A DNA stretch of 64,000 bases, taken from assembly GCA_041984235.1 (NCBI GenBank), contig JBHIYN010000015.1, positions 74,929-138,928 on the forward strand, read 5' to 3'. A program made the translations under genes and the position numbers. Position 1 is the first letter of the stretch. The number at the start of each line of letters is the position of its first letter. The DNA is from JBHIYN01 sp041984235 (GTDB lineage: Bacteria > Pseudomonadota > Gammaproteobacteria > Ga0077536). Shown piece by piece: positions 35,008 to 43,389 of the stretch. The notes beneath the pieces are model-generated. The model did not search any database. It was given only the letters and a program-made list of their open reading frames with translations, and was not told where the DNA came from.

Positions 35008-36498
35008 GTGAGCGAGCCGCGCGCGTTCGACGACTACGTGCGTCGCCGGCTCGCGCCGCTGCGCGTCCGGGTCGACGCCGACGGTATCGTCGAGGCCAGT
35101 GAGGGCGCGGTCGAGGTTTATGGCTACGCAGGCTGCCGCCCGGGCAGCGAGGCGGTGGCCACGCTGCCCTTCCTGCACGGGCTGGCGGCGCAGGCACCGC
35201 TGGAGCTGCCCTTCGTCGAGACACCCAGCGGGCGTCGCGCACATATCATGGTTGCGCCGCACGCCGACGGCGTCGAGCTGCTGCTGGTGGATGCCACCGA
35301 CGAGTGGCGCCAGCAGGTCGAGCTGCAGCAGAAGGCGAACGAGCTCGACCTGCTTTCGCAGCGTCAGCAGCGCCTGGTGCGCGAGCTCGAAGCGGCGCAG
35401 GTCGAGCTGCGCCAGCGTCGCGACGAGGCCGAGCAGGCGAGCCGTCAGAAGAGTGAGTTCATCGCCCGCATGTCGCACGAGTTCCGCACCCCGCTGACCG
35501 CGATCATCGGCCAGGCGCGGCGGCTGCACACGGGAGATGACGGCGCCGAACACACCGCCGCCGCGATCGAGCGCGGCGCGGTTCATTTGCTGAACCTGGT
35601 CGAGAACCTGCTCGACGAAGCGCAGCTGCGCTCGGGCCGCATCCTGATCCAGCCGCGGCCTACCGATCTCTCCGCCCTGCTGGCGGAGATCGGCGAGCTG
35701 TTCGCGCCGCTCGCCGGCGACAAGGGGCTGGGCTTCACGACCCGTATCGCCGATGCCGTGCCGCAATGGCTGGAGCTGGACGACCTGCGCCTGCGCCAGA
35801 TCCTGATCAACCTGCTCGGCAACGCGATCAAGTACACCGAGCGTGGCGCCGTGGCCACCACGGCGGACTGGCGCGACGGCGCGCTGCACGTCGCCGTGCA
35901 GGACGACGGCCCGGGCATCTCCGCTGCCGCGCGCGATCGTATTTTCCGCGCTTTCCACCGTGAATCCGCCGATGCCCCGGGGGCCGGCCTGGGTCTGTCC
36001 ATCTCGCGTTCGCTGGCCGAGCTGATGGACGGCCGCATCGCGCTGGAATCGGAGCCGGGCCGCGGTACGGTCGTGACCGTGTCGCTGCCGGCGGCCGTCG
36101 CGCAGGCGCCGCCGCAGGCGCCGGCCGGCCCGCGACCGCGCCTGCTGCTGGCCGAGGACAGCTTCGACATCGCCGAGTTGCTGACCGCGGCGCTCGGCGA
36201 GAGCGGCTTCGACTGCGAGCATTGCGCGACCGCGCAGGCGGCGCTCGCACGCTGCCGCGCGGCGGCCCCGGATCTGGTCATCGTCGATCGCAACCTGAGC
36301 GACATGGACGGCTTCGCGCTGACCCGCAGGCTGCGCGCCGACGGCTATGCCGAGCCCGTGCTCATGCTCACGGCGTCGAACCTGGTCGAGGACCGCGATC
36401 GCGCGCTGGCAGCAGGCTGTGATGAATTCATGGTCAAATCGGCAGGTATGAACGCACTGCTCGAAGCCACCCGGCGCCTGGTTGCGAACCGTGGCTGA
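35008..36498 (+). CDS. Soluble hybrid sensor histidine kinase/response regulator
   Basis: 496 aa from GTG 35008, 12 bp after the GTPase. No membrane helices. It has an N-terminal PAS-like sensor (residues ~1-100), a coiled coil (105-145), a dimerisation/phosphoacceptor domain with H157 in SHEFRTPLTAIIGQAR, and an ATPase domain (N box NLLGNAIKYTERG, G1 DDGPGIS, G2 GAGLGLSIS). A C-terminal receiver follows with D427 in IVDRNLSDMDGF and the conserved Lys in FMVKSAG. The kinase thus senses something in the cytoplasm, plausibly the GTPase state. Phosphate should leave through the Hpt protein next door. Confidence 0.92.
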   Translation: MSEPRAFDDYVRRRLAPLRVRVDADGIVEASEGAVEVYGYAGCRPGSEAVATLPFLHGLAAQAPLELPFVETPSGRRAHIMVAPHADGVELLLVDATDEWRQQVELQQKANELDLLSQRQQRLVRELEAAQVELRQRRDEAEQASRQKSEFIARMSHEFRTPLTAIIGQARRLHTGDDGAEHTAAAIERGAVHLLNLVENLLDEAQLRSGRILIQPRPTDLSALLAEIGELFAPLAGDKGLGFTTRIADAVPQWLELDDLRLRQILINLLGNAIKYTERGAVATTADWRDGALHVAVQDDGPGISAAARDRIFRAFHRESADAPGAGLGLSISRSLAELMDGRIALESEPGRGTVVTVSLPAAVAQAPPQAPAGPRPRLLLAEDSFDIAELLTAALGESGFDCEHCATAQAALARCRAAAPDLVIVDRNLSDMDGFALTRRLRADGYAEPVLMLTASNLVEDRDRALAAGCDEFMVKSAGMNALLEATRRLVANRG

Positions 36499-36805
36499 GC
36501 CCGGCGGCGCCTTCGCCGCGCTACGCGCGAAATTCGCCGACGACCTGCCGGCACGCCTGCACGCCGTGGCCGACGCGATCGCGCGGGCGGCGACCGCGGA
36601 GAGCGGCGCGGCACAGGAGATCGTGACCCGCGTGCACGGCCTCGCCGGCAGCTGCGGACTCTACGGCTTCGGCGGCGTGGCCGAGACCCTGGCCGCCGTC
36701 GAGCAGGCGCTGGCAGGCGCGCCGTCCTCCGGTGCGGAGCGCAGCGTCGCCCTGACCGCCCTCGCGCAGCGCATCGCCGCGCTGGCCGAGCAGCCGCCCG
36801 CCTGA
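36491..36805 (+). CDS. Hpt domain phosphotransfer protein
   Basis: 104 aa from GTG 36491, overlapping the end of the kinase gene by 8 bases; TTG 36482 is also in frame. It is a single helical-bundle Hpt domain with phosphoacceptor H49 in RVHGLAGSCGLYGFGGVAETL, the HxLxG pattern. It would accept phosphate from D427 of the hybrid kinase and hand it to a receiver, most simply the LuxR-type regulator at 30002. It is the last gene of the block; SurE follows after 37 bp with its own ribosome-binding site. Confidence 0.88.
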   Translation: MAEPGGAFAALRAKFADDLPARLHAVADAIARAATAESGAAQEIVTRVHGLAGSCGLYGFGGVAETLAAVEQALAGAPSSGAERSVALTALAQRIAALAEQPPA

Positions 36806-36842
36806 CGCGCCCGTATTCCCTTTCCCTGTCAAGGAGCCATTC

Positions 36843-37739
36843 ATGATCCCCGTCGACCGCTGCCGCCTGCTGCGTCTCGTCCTGCTCGTGCTGCTGCTGC
36901 CGTCGGCGGCGACGGCCGCCGGCAGCGGGCGCAGCCTCTCGATCCTGCTGACCAACGACGACGGCTGGGACTCGCCCGGGATCCACGCGCTCGCCGATGC
37001 ATTGCGCGCCGCCGGGCACCGGCTGACCATCGTCGCACCGCTCGGCCAGCGCAGTGGCAGCGGCATGAAGATGACGCTGGGCGAGCTCGACCTGGTCGAG
37101 CAGGCCGCCGGCGTGTGGTCGGTGGACGCCAGTCCCGCCGACGCGGTTTCGCTGGGCCTGCGCCACCTGATGCGCGACAACCCGCCGGACCTGGTCGTCT
37201 CGGGCGCCAATTTCGGCCAGAACCTCGGTCACAACGTGTTCATCTCCGGCACCGTGGGTGCGGCGCTGACCGCGGTCATCGCCGGCGTTCCGGCGCTCGC
37301 GGTGTCGGTCGGCATCAATCTCGACGAAGGCGCCGGCGAGCCACCTTACGCCAGCACGCTGGCCGCCTTTCCGCGTGCCGCGGCGCTGACCACCGCGGTC
37401 GTGGAGGAACTCTCCCGGCACGATGGCGGGCCCGTGCTGCCAGCGGGCGTGGCCCTGAATCTCAACGTGCCGGCGGTGCCCGACGGCCGCCTGCGCGGCC
37501 TGCGCTGGACGCCGGTCAGCGGCCACGGCGGCTTTCGCGTGATCTATCCGCGCATCGAAGCGGGCCGGGTGAAGAGCTGGATCGAGCCGGACCCCGACGG
37601 CATCGCCGATGGCGAAACGGATACCGCGATGTTCGCCGCGGGCTTTGTCACGCTGTCTGCGCTGCGCCCCGATCTCGGCAGCGACGCCGCCGCGCTGCCG
37701 GTGCTGCGCGAACGCCTCGGTGCGCTCGCGCTGCCCTGA
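36843..37739 (+). CDS. SurE-like 5'/3'-nucleotidase with signal peptide
   Basis: 298 aa against ~250 for cytoplasmic SurE. The extra length is a signal peptide (LLRLVLLVLLLPSAATA) and a longer C-terminus. The SurE core is clear: ILLTNDDGWDSPGIHAL with the metal-binding NDD, VAPLGQRSGSGM, and VVSGANFGQNLGHNVFISGTVGAA. SurE dephosphorylates nucleoside monophosphates and short polyphosphates; export would make it a periplasmic phosphatase for nutrient salvage. It lies on the same strand as the signalling block, but the AAGGAG ribosome-binding site and function suggest a separate unit. Confidence 0.9.
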   Translation: MIPVDRCRLLRLVLLVLLLPSAATAAGSGRSLSILLTNDDGWDSPGIHALADALRAAGHRLTIVAPLGQRSGSGMKMTLGELDLVEQAAGVWSVDASPADAVSLGLRHLMRDNPPDLVVSGANFGQNLGHNVFISGTVGAALTAVIAGVPALAVSVGINLDEGAGEPPYASTLAAFPRAAALTTAVVEELSRHDGGPVLPAGVALNLNVPAVPDGRLRGLRWTPVSGHGGFRVIYPRIEAGRVKSWIEPDPDGIADGETDTAMFAAGFVTLSALRPDLGSDAAALPVLRERLGALALP

Positions 37740-37757
37740 GCCGGCGTTGCCGGCAGC

Positions 37758-37979
37758 TCAGCAGCCGCGCGTGATGACGTGCTCGTCGGTGCCGCAGGCC
37801 TCGAGCTGGTAGTCGACCAGGCTCTGCACGTCGGCGCGCGCGCGGCTTGCCAGCATCTGCTTGAGCAGGGTGCTGAGCAGCGCGGTGGACATGGTCTCGG
37901 GGCTCATCGCCGCGTCGCGCTCGGCGGCGGCCATCGCTTCGCCGAGGCAGCGCCGCGCAACGTCGTATTCTCCGGCCAT
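37758..37979 (-). CDS. Small hypothetical helical protein
   Basis: 73 aa with a good AAGGAG ribosome-binding site eight bases before the ATG. It is predicted mostly helical (YDVARRCLGEAMAAAERDA; MSTALLSTLLKQMLASRARADVQSLVDYQL) with three cysteines, one the C-terminal residue. No family recognised. It lies downstream of the GMC oxidoreductase gene on the same strand with an 86-bp gap, and converges with surE. Confidence 0.55.
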   Translation of the reverse strand: MAGEYDVARRCLGEAMAAAERDAAMSPETMSTALLSTLLKQMLASRARADVQSLVDYQLEACGTDEHVITRGC

Positions 37980-38065
37980 CGGCCGCTTCTCCTTGCGCTT
38001 GGATCAGGAGGCAGACGCTAGCCGGGCGGCCGCCGGCGCCGCTTGACCCAGGTCAAGGGCCGGCG

Positions 38066-39574
38066 TCAGCGGTGACGTTCGACGATGCCGGCGGCAACAT
38101 GGTCGCCCCAGGCGGCGATGGTCATCGACGGCGGGCCGGCGACGGGCTTGGGAAAGGCCGCCGCATCGGCCACGTACAGGCCGGGGTTGGCGAAGACCTC
38201 GCCGCGGCCGTCGACCACGCCGCTGCTCGCATCGTCGCCGATGCAGGCGCCGCCGGTCGGGTGCACGGTAATCGGGGTCGCGAAATGATAGACACGCTTG
38301 CCGGTCTTCTCGCCGAGCAGGCGGAAGGCATCGCGAATGCGCGCGAAGATCTCGCTGCGCTCGGGGCGATAGTCGATGCTGAGGCGGCCGCGGCGATAAC
38401 GCACGGTGCCGTCCTGCGCGTCGGCACCCATGCCGGCGACGAAGCTGCCCGAGCGCAGCATGCGCGCGACCCAGCGGCCCAGCGGCAGCGCGGCGGGCGA
38501 GGGCAACGCGCCCTCGACCAGCATCGGCCAGGCGCGGCCGCCGCCCAGGACCTGCGCATCGCGCGGGCGCAGCGGACCGTGGGCCGGCATGCTGCGGCTG
38601 AGATCGCGGGTGTCGTCGTCGAGCTTCCAGTAGCCGAAGAAATCGCCGTTGCCGCCAAAGCGTTCGCCGAGGCCGGCCATCGGTGCGAGATCGCCGGCGG
38701 CCTCGGCGTGCAGCAGCAGGCGCAGGGTGTTGAGGGTGCCGGCGGCGAGCACCACCTGCGCGGCCGGCTGCACGACTGCCCGGCCGCTGCGGTGATCGGT
38801 GTAGCACACGTCGTAGGCGCTGCCCGCGCGGCGGATGGTGGTGACCTCGCAGCGATCGCGCACCTCCAGCCCGTCGCGCATCGCGCGCGCGAGGAAGGCG
38901 AAGTCCAGCGAGGTCTTGCCGCCGCCTTCGGAGCCGAGGTTGCCGTCCTCGCCGGGGCGTGCCTCCCAGCGTTCGATGCCGTCGGCGGTGGTCACCTTGC
39001 GCGGCGCGCCCGGCGTCTCGGCAAAGGCGAAGCCCATGGCCAGCTCGTAATCGGCGCCCCGCGCATCGATGAACCCGGACCCCGCGAAACGCTCTTCCAG
39101 GGTGTGCGGCAGACGATCGTCGGCGAGCGGCGCGCGCGAGCCCATGCGCTCGAGCACGTGGCGGTAGTGGGTCTCCATGGCGGCGGCCGAGAGTCCGTCG
39201 GCAACCCCGTCCCACCACTGCGGATCGGGCGGGCATAGATTGAGCCCGGCATAGACGTGGCTGCCGCCGCCGACGCCGGCCGAGCACACCACGTGCAGGC
39301 CACGGCCGAGATGCACGTCGAACAGGCCCTCGCGGTTCAGCGTCACGCTGCCGCCCGGCAGCCAGCGTCCACGCAGGTTGCGCAGCAGACGGCGCAGGGC
39401 GCCGCGGCCCTGCGGGAAGGGCGCGCGCTCGGTGATGCCCATGGAGCGTACCGGTACGCTGTCGCGCCATGGCCCGCGTTCGACGAGGATGACCTCGAGG
39501 CCGGCCGCGGCGAGGCGCGCGGCAGCGGTCGCACCACCGAAGCCACTGCCGATGACGACGACCGGCGCAGTCAC
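38066..39574 (-). CDS. GMC-type FAD oxidoreductase (cholesterol-oxidase-like)
   Basis: 502 aa. FAD Rossmann motif VVIGSGFGGATAAARLAAAGLEVILVERG at the N-terminus, with SAGVGGGSHVYAGLNLCPP and the C-terminal ITVHPTGGACIGDDASSGVVDGRGEVFANPGLYVADAAAFPK, which places it with GMC cholesterol-oxidase-like enzymes. No signal peptide is evident. It would oxidise an alcohol, possibly a sterol-like one, reducing FAD. The upstream NTF2-like gene ends 3 bp before it, and the pair is probably one operon; NTF2-fold partners are often isomerases or hydratases in steroid routes. Confidence 0.88.
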   Translation of the reverse strand: MTAPVVVIGSGFGGATAAARLAAAGLEVILVERGPWRDSVPVRSMGITERAPFPQGRGALRRLLRNLRGRWLPGGSVTLNREGLFDVHLGRGLHVVCSAGVGGGSHVYAGLNLCPPDPQWWDGVADGLSAAAMETHYRHVLERMGSRAPLADDRLPHTLEERFAGSGFIDARGADYELAMGFAFAETPGAPRKVTTADGIERWEARPGEDGNLGSEGGGKTSLDFAFLARAMRDGLEVRDRCEVTTIRRAGSAYDVCYTDHRSGRAVVQPAAQVVLAAGTLNTLRLLLHAEAAGDLAPMAGLGERFGGNGDFFGYWKLDDDTRDLSRSMPAHGPLRPRDAQVLGGGRAWPMLVEGALPSPAALPLGRWVARMLRSGSFVAGMGADAQDGTVRYRRGRLSIDYRPERSEIFARIRDAFRLLGEKTGKRVYHFATPITVHPTGGACIGDDASSGVVDGRGEVFANPGLYVADAAAFPKPVAGPPSMTIAAWGDHVAAGIVERHR

Positions 39575-39577
39575 GAT

Positions 39578-40042
39578 TCAGTTGCCGTGCGGGAAGCCGA
39601 GCGGCGGGAAGCGCTCGGTGACCGAGCTCAATGGTGCCGACCATTCGACCTCGATGCGGCGCCGGGCGAACAGCCAGCGCTCGCCGTCGCGCAGGTAATG
39701 GTCGTGGTAGGTGCCGGTGACCTGGAAGCCTTCGCCGGTCGCGGCCCGTACCGCGCTGGCCAGCAGGTAGGCGACGCCGCTGCCGCGGTCACCGTCGATT
39801 TCGATCAGCGGTGACATGACCATGTGCTTGAGGTGGCGTACACCGGCACGGAAGTTCGCGTGGTAGTAGGCGTACCAGCGTTCCACCTCCGCCCGCCCGT
39901 GGAGGCGGTAGTCGCCGTCGTAGGCCGGCTCCAGCACCGCGTCCTCGGCGAAAAGTGCGGCCACCTCGGCCGCGCTGCCGCGGTCGACCCGGTGGCAGTA
40001 GGCGGCGAGCAACTGACCGATTGCGCTGCAATCACCCGACAT
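39578..40042 (-). CDS. SnoaL-like/NTF2-fold protein
   Basis: 154 aa from ATG 40042, behind GGAGAG; an in-frame ATG eight codons upstream is less well placed. Cone-fold pattern: helix AIGQLLAAYCHRVDRGSAAEVAALFAEDAVLEP, then HGRAEVERWYAYYHANFRAGVRHLKHMVMSPLIEIDGD and TYHDHYLRDGERWLFARRRIEVEW. This matches the SnoaL_4-type family that includes dehydratases and hydroxylase subunits of steroid and aromatic routes. It is tightly coupled to the GMC oxidoreductase downstream. Confidence 0.82.
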   Translation of the reverse strand: MSGDCSAIGQLLAAYCHRVDRGSAAEVAALFAEDAVLEPAYDGDYRLHGRAEVERWYAYYHANFRAGVRHLKHMVMSPLIEIDGDRGSGVAYLLASAVRAATGEGFQVTGTYHDHYLRDGERWLFARRRIEVEWSAPLSSVTERFPPLGFPHGN

Positions 40043-40138
40043 CTGGAACTCTCCTGCAACGTGCACTGCGGACCATAGCGCGCCGCGTCCGGAATGTCAG
40101 CGTGACCCAGCGGACGATCCCGCGTGCAAAATGTCGGC

Positions 40139-40747
40139 TCAGAGTTGCAGTGACAGCTTCAGCGCCTGCTCGGTGTAACGGCGAATCACGCGCCGGCTGC
40201 GCTGCATGAACTCGAGCTGCGCCGTGGTGTAGGCCGATGCGACGAGCAGCCGGGCCGAGTCGACCGCAGACAGCGTCGCCGGTACCCGACCAGCCTTCTG
40301 GCATTTGCGAATGGAGGTCGCAACGATGCGGATGATCTCCTCCTGGAACTCGAGAAAGGCATCCCACAGGCCGTCCTCGCAACGGATCAGGATGGCCCAT
40401 TCGAGCCAGACCTGGGCGTAGGCGGGATGGCTGTGTACCGAATCGGCGAAGCCGAGAAAGTGGCCCCGCACGGCCTGCAGGGGATCGTCCGCGCCGTCAT
40501 GGTAGCGGTGCGCGAAATCGATGTAGAACGCGCCCACTGCGTCGACGATCGCCGACATCAGTTCGACGCGGTTGGGAAAGTAGAGAAACACGCTGGAAAC
40601 CGCAACGCCGGCGTCCTGCGCGATCTCGGTGTGCACGGTGCGACCTAGCCCGCGTCGTGCCGCCACCTCGATGGCAATTTCGAGCAATTGCTGGCGCCGC
40701 TCCGTGCCGGGCAGCCATTGGCGGGTCTTCTTACGGGTTCGCGACAT
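40139..40747 (-). CDS. TetR/AcrR family transcriptional regulator
   Basis: 202 aa. N-terminal helix-turn-helix: AIEVAARRGLGRTVHTEIAQDAGVAVSSVFLYFPNRVELMSAIVDAVGAFY. The C-terminal ligand-binding domain is all helical. It lies 78 bp after the NtaA-type monooxygenase gene on the same strand, so it is likely co-transcribed and could repress both that gene and the divergent exporter through the palindrome at 42282-42318. Ligand unknown. Confidence 0.92.
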   Translation of the reverse strand: MSRTRKKTRQWLPGTERRQQLLEIAIEVAARRGLGRTVHTEIAQDAGVAVSSVFLYFPNRVELMSAIVDAVGAFYIDFAHRYHDGADDPLQAVRGHFLGFADSVHSHPAYAQVWLEWAILIRCEDGLWDAFLEFQEEIIRIVATSIRKCQKAGRVPATLSAVDSARLLVASAYTTAQLEFMQRSRRVIRRYTEQALKLSLQL

Positions 40748-40825
40748 GCGCTCGCGGTGTCCTTGGTGCGCGGGGAAGGCCTGGCTGTCCGGTCGCGCCG
40801 CCGCGTTCGCCGTCCGCCCGGACCG

Positions 40826-42229
40826 CTAGGCGGCGCCGGATGCGACAGCAGTTTGCCGGCCACCGAGGGCGAGCCTGCGCGCGCGGTGCTGCGGTGGCAG
40901 CCGATCGCAGCCGTTGCCGAAGAAGTTCGCCCGCAAGGTGGCGCCGTCGTAGTCCGTGCGCATCCTACCACGGCGCTGCAGCTCGGGAACCACGAGCTCG
41001 ACAAAATCCCGGAAGCCGCCCGGTTGTACGATCGGGGTGAGGTTGAAGCCGTCGATGTCCCCTTCGTCCATCCAGCGCTCCAGTTCGTCGGCGACGGTTT
41101 GCGGGCTGCCGGTGATCTTCGGATGCACGCTGCCGACGGCCATGTGTTGCGCGATATCCTCCATCGTCCACTTGCGTTCCGGGTCGACCTGCTCGAAGTA
41201 CCTGAGCAGCCCCTGTATGGCATTCGATTCGAACTGATGAATCTGGTGATCGGCATCGATCGTCGACAGATCGATACCGGTCCAGCCGCTGAACAGGGCA
41301 AGGGCGCCTTCGGGGCTCGCGTACGACCGTGCCGTCTCGAGTTTGAGGTGCGCTTCCTCGTCGGTCGGCGCCACCACCACCGACACGCCCTGGCAGATCT
41401 TGATGCTGTCGGCATCCCTGCCGAAGCGCTGGGCGGCTTCGCGAATCCTGCCGGCGCTGGCCGCGCAGACGGCCGTATTGGGGTGGATGGCAAAGACCGC
41501 CTCCGCATGCCGTGCGGCGAACTCCATGCCGCGCCCGGATTGCCCGGCCTGGAACAGCAGTGGCGTACGTTGTGGCGAGGGCTCGCACATATGCGGGCCG
41601 GGAATCGCGAACCAGGCGCCCTCGTGGTCGATCTGGTGAATGCGATCCGGATCGGTGAAGACATCCGCGTCGGCATCCCGGATGACAGCATCTTCGTCCC
41701 ACGAGTACTCCCACAGCTTGTACACGACATCCATGTACTCCTCGGCTCGCTCGTACCTCTGATCGTGATCCAGCTCTTCGGTGATTCCGAAGTTCGCGTT
41801 GGCGTCGGCGAGGTACGAGGTGACGATGTTCCACGCTACACGGCCATTGGTGAGGTGGTCCAGCGTCGAGAACAGCTTGGCGGTGTGGTAGGGCGGGTAA
41901 TAGGTCGTGCTGTAGGTGCACGCGAATCCGAGGTGCGAGGTGGCGTGCGCCATGAGAGGGATGATTACCGCCGGATCGTTGCTCGGAAACTGTACCGCGT
42001 GACGTACGGAAGCGTCGCGTGAGTTGCGGAACGTGCTGTAGGTGCCGTGCACGTCGGCGAGGAACAGCGAGTCGAACATGCCGCGTTCGAGGGTGCGCGC
42101 GAGATCGACCCAGTAATCGGTGGTGCGGTACCCGTGGTTCGAGCCGTCCTGCGGATGCTTCCACAATCCCTCGGAATGATGGTTGCTGCAGCATTGTGTG
42201 AAGCCGTTGAGCAGCATTCGTTTCGCCAT
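40826..42229 (-). CDS. NtaA/SnaA/DszA-type FMN-dependent monooxygenase
   Basis: 467 aa from ATG 42229 (MAKRMLLNGFTQCCSNHHSEGLW) behind GAGGGGAG; the open frame continues 75 codons upstream through the regulatory region but is not coding. LLM superfamily, two-component type needing a flavin reductase. Landmarks: YWVDLARTLERGMFDSLFLADVHGTYSTF, NGRVAWNIVTSYLADANANFG, QRYERAEEYMDVVYKLWEYSWDEDAV, TPLLFQAGQSGRGMEFAARHAEAVF. Relatives attack nitrilotriacetate, dibenzothiophene sulfone, EDTA or alkanesulfonates; the substrate here is unknown. No flavin reductase gene is in the window. Confidence 0.92.
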   Translation of the reverse strand: MAKRMLLNGFTQCCSNHHSEGLWKHPQDGSNHGYRTTDYWVDLARTLERGMFDSLFLADVHGTYSTFRNSRDASVRHAVQFPSNDPAVIIPLMAHATSHLGFACTYSTTYYPPYHTAKLFSTLDHLTNGRVAWNIVTSYLADANANFGITEELDHDQRYERAEEYMDVVYKLWEYSWDEDAVIRDADADVFTDPDRIHQIDHEGAWFAIPGPHMCEPSPQRTPLLFQAGQSGRGMEFAARHAEAVFAIHPNTAVCAASAGRIREAAQRFGRDADSIKICQGVSVVVAPTDEEAHLKLETARSYASPEGALALFSGWTGIDLSTIDADHQIHQFESNAIQGLLRYFEQVDPERKWTMEDIAQHMAVGSVHPKITGSPQTVADELERWMDEGDIDGFNLTPIVQPGGFRDFVELVVPELQRRGRMRTDYDGATLRANFFGNGCDRLPPQHRARRLALGGRQTAVASGAA

Positions 42230-42281
42230 GACCGATCTCCCCTCGATGTGTGCGGCGCAGCGGTGCGCGCGAGTTGTTGAA

Positions 42282-42318
42282 CTGATAGATATATCATAAA
42301 TTATGACTAATCTATCAG
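42282..42318. promoter_or_regulatory. 37-bp nested palindrome, probable operator in divergent promoter
   Basis: CTGATAGAT (42282-42290) and ATCTATCAG (42310-42318) form perfect outer arms, and TCATAA (42294-42299) with TTATGA (42301-42306) perfect inner arms. Both are centred on base 42300. The AT-rich element lies in the 105-bp gap between the divergent monooxygenase and EamA genes. It fits a dimeric or tetrameric repressor; the TetR gene at 40139 is the best candidate. Confidence 0.75.
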
Positions 42319-42334
42319 AAAGGCTGGTTGCTAC

Positions 42335-43219
42335 ATGCACGATCGCGGTCAGGGGAGGATGCCGCCGGTGGCGACGATATTGCTGCCGGGAGTCGCGGTG
42401 GGTGCGTTCGCGGCCAATTCGTTGTTGTGTCGTATGGCGTTGTCGGAAGCGCATATCGACCCCCGTGCGTTCACCGCGGTGCGCATGCTGGGAGGGGCGG
42501 TCCTGCTGGCCGGGGTGCTGTTATGGCGCGCGCCGCCACGGACGCCGGTGTGGGATCCCATCGCGGTGTGCGCCCTGCTCATCTACGCCGAGTGCTTCGC
42601 CTGGGCTTACCTGGAGCTGGGCGCGGCAGCCGGTGCCTTGCTGTTGTTCGCCGCGGTGCAGATCACGATGACGACCAGCGGCCTGTGCCGCGGCGAGCGC
42701 CTGAACGGCGCGGGCTGGGCGGGACTGGTTTTGTGCGGCGCAGGCCTGCTGGCTTACCTGCTGCCGGCTGCCGTCCCGGTGTCGCCGCTGGCAGCCACGG
42801 TCATGCTCGCGGCGGGTTGTGCATGGGGCGTCTACTCGCTGCGGGGCGGTCGCCACGAGCCGATCGCCGCCACGGCCTGGAACTTCATCCTGGCCGCGCC
42901 GCTGGCCTGCCTGGTAGCCCTGCCCGGTGGATTCGACACCAGGGCGACGGCCGAGGGCATCGTGCTGGCGGTGGCCTCGGGTGCATTCGCCTCCGGGCTC
43001 GGTTACGTCATCTGGTACCGCGCGGTTTCGAGCCTGTCGGCCATCGGTGCGGCAACGGCGCAGCTCAGCGTGCCGCTGGTCGCGGCCCTCGGTGGCGTGA
43101 TCGTGCTGGGCGAATCCCTGAGCGGGCGCCTCGTCGCGGTGACCATCACGGTCCTGCTCGGCGTCGTGCTGGTCAATGCCGGTGTGTTCAAGACGTCGGC
43201 AAGCCTGGTGCGACGATGA
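42335..43219 (+). CDS. EamA/DMT family transporter
   Basis: 294 aa, ten hydrophobic helices arranged as two EamA repeats (residues ~10-140 and ~150-290), with typical PLVAALGGVIVLGESLSGR near the end. DMT-family proteins move metabolites or amino-acid-like compounds across the inner membrane. It is divergent from the NtaA-type monooxygenase and shares the palindromic regulatory region, so it may export or import a compound related to that enzyme's pathway. ATG 42359 is an alternative start. Confidence 0.9.
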   Translation: MHDRGQGRMPPVATILLPGVAVGAFAANSLLCRMALSEAHIDPRAFTAVRMLGGAVLLAGVLLWRAPPRTPVWDPIAVCALLIYAECFAWAYLELGAAAGALLLFAAVQITMTTSGLCRGERLNGAGWAGLVLCGAGLLAYLLPAAVPVSPLAATVMLAAGCAWGVYSLRGGRHEPIAATAWNFILAAPLACLVALPGGFDTRATAEGIVLAVASGAFASGLGYVIWYRAVSSLSAIGAATAQLSVPLVAALGGVIVLGESLSGRLVAVTITVLLGVVLVNAGVFKTSASLVRR

Positions 43220-43389
43220 GCGAGTGCAGCGCAGCACGTCGGCTGCCGCGGTGCGCCGCGCGCGCCAAGCGGCGTCCGTCTCCCTGCCGGCGCCGGGCCC
43301 CCTTGCCGGAGTCGTGGCGGGCATTCTCTTCCCGTGGAATGCTGCTGCGGCTCCGGTACTTTTTATGCGCCGCGCCCGGAACCTGATCG

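Noticed and set aside
38004..39644. 546-codon minus-strand frame overlapping the GMC oxidoreductase
   Set aside because: Arg/Pro-rich shadow frame; the overlapping frame 38066-39574 carries the FAD and GMC motifs.
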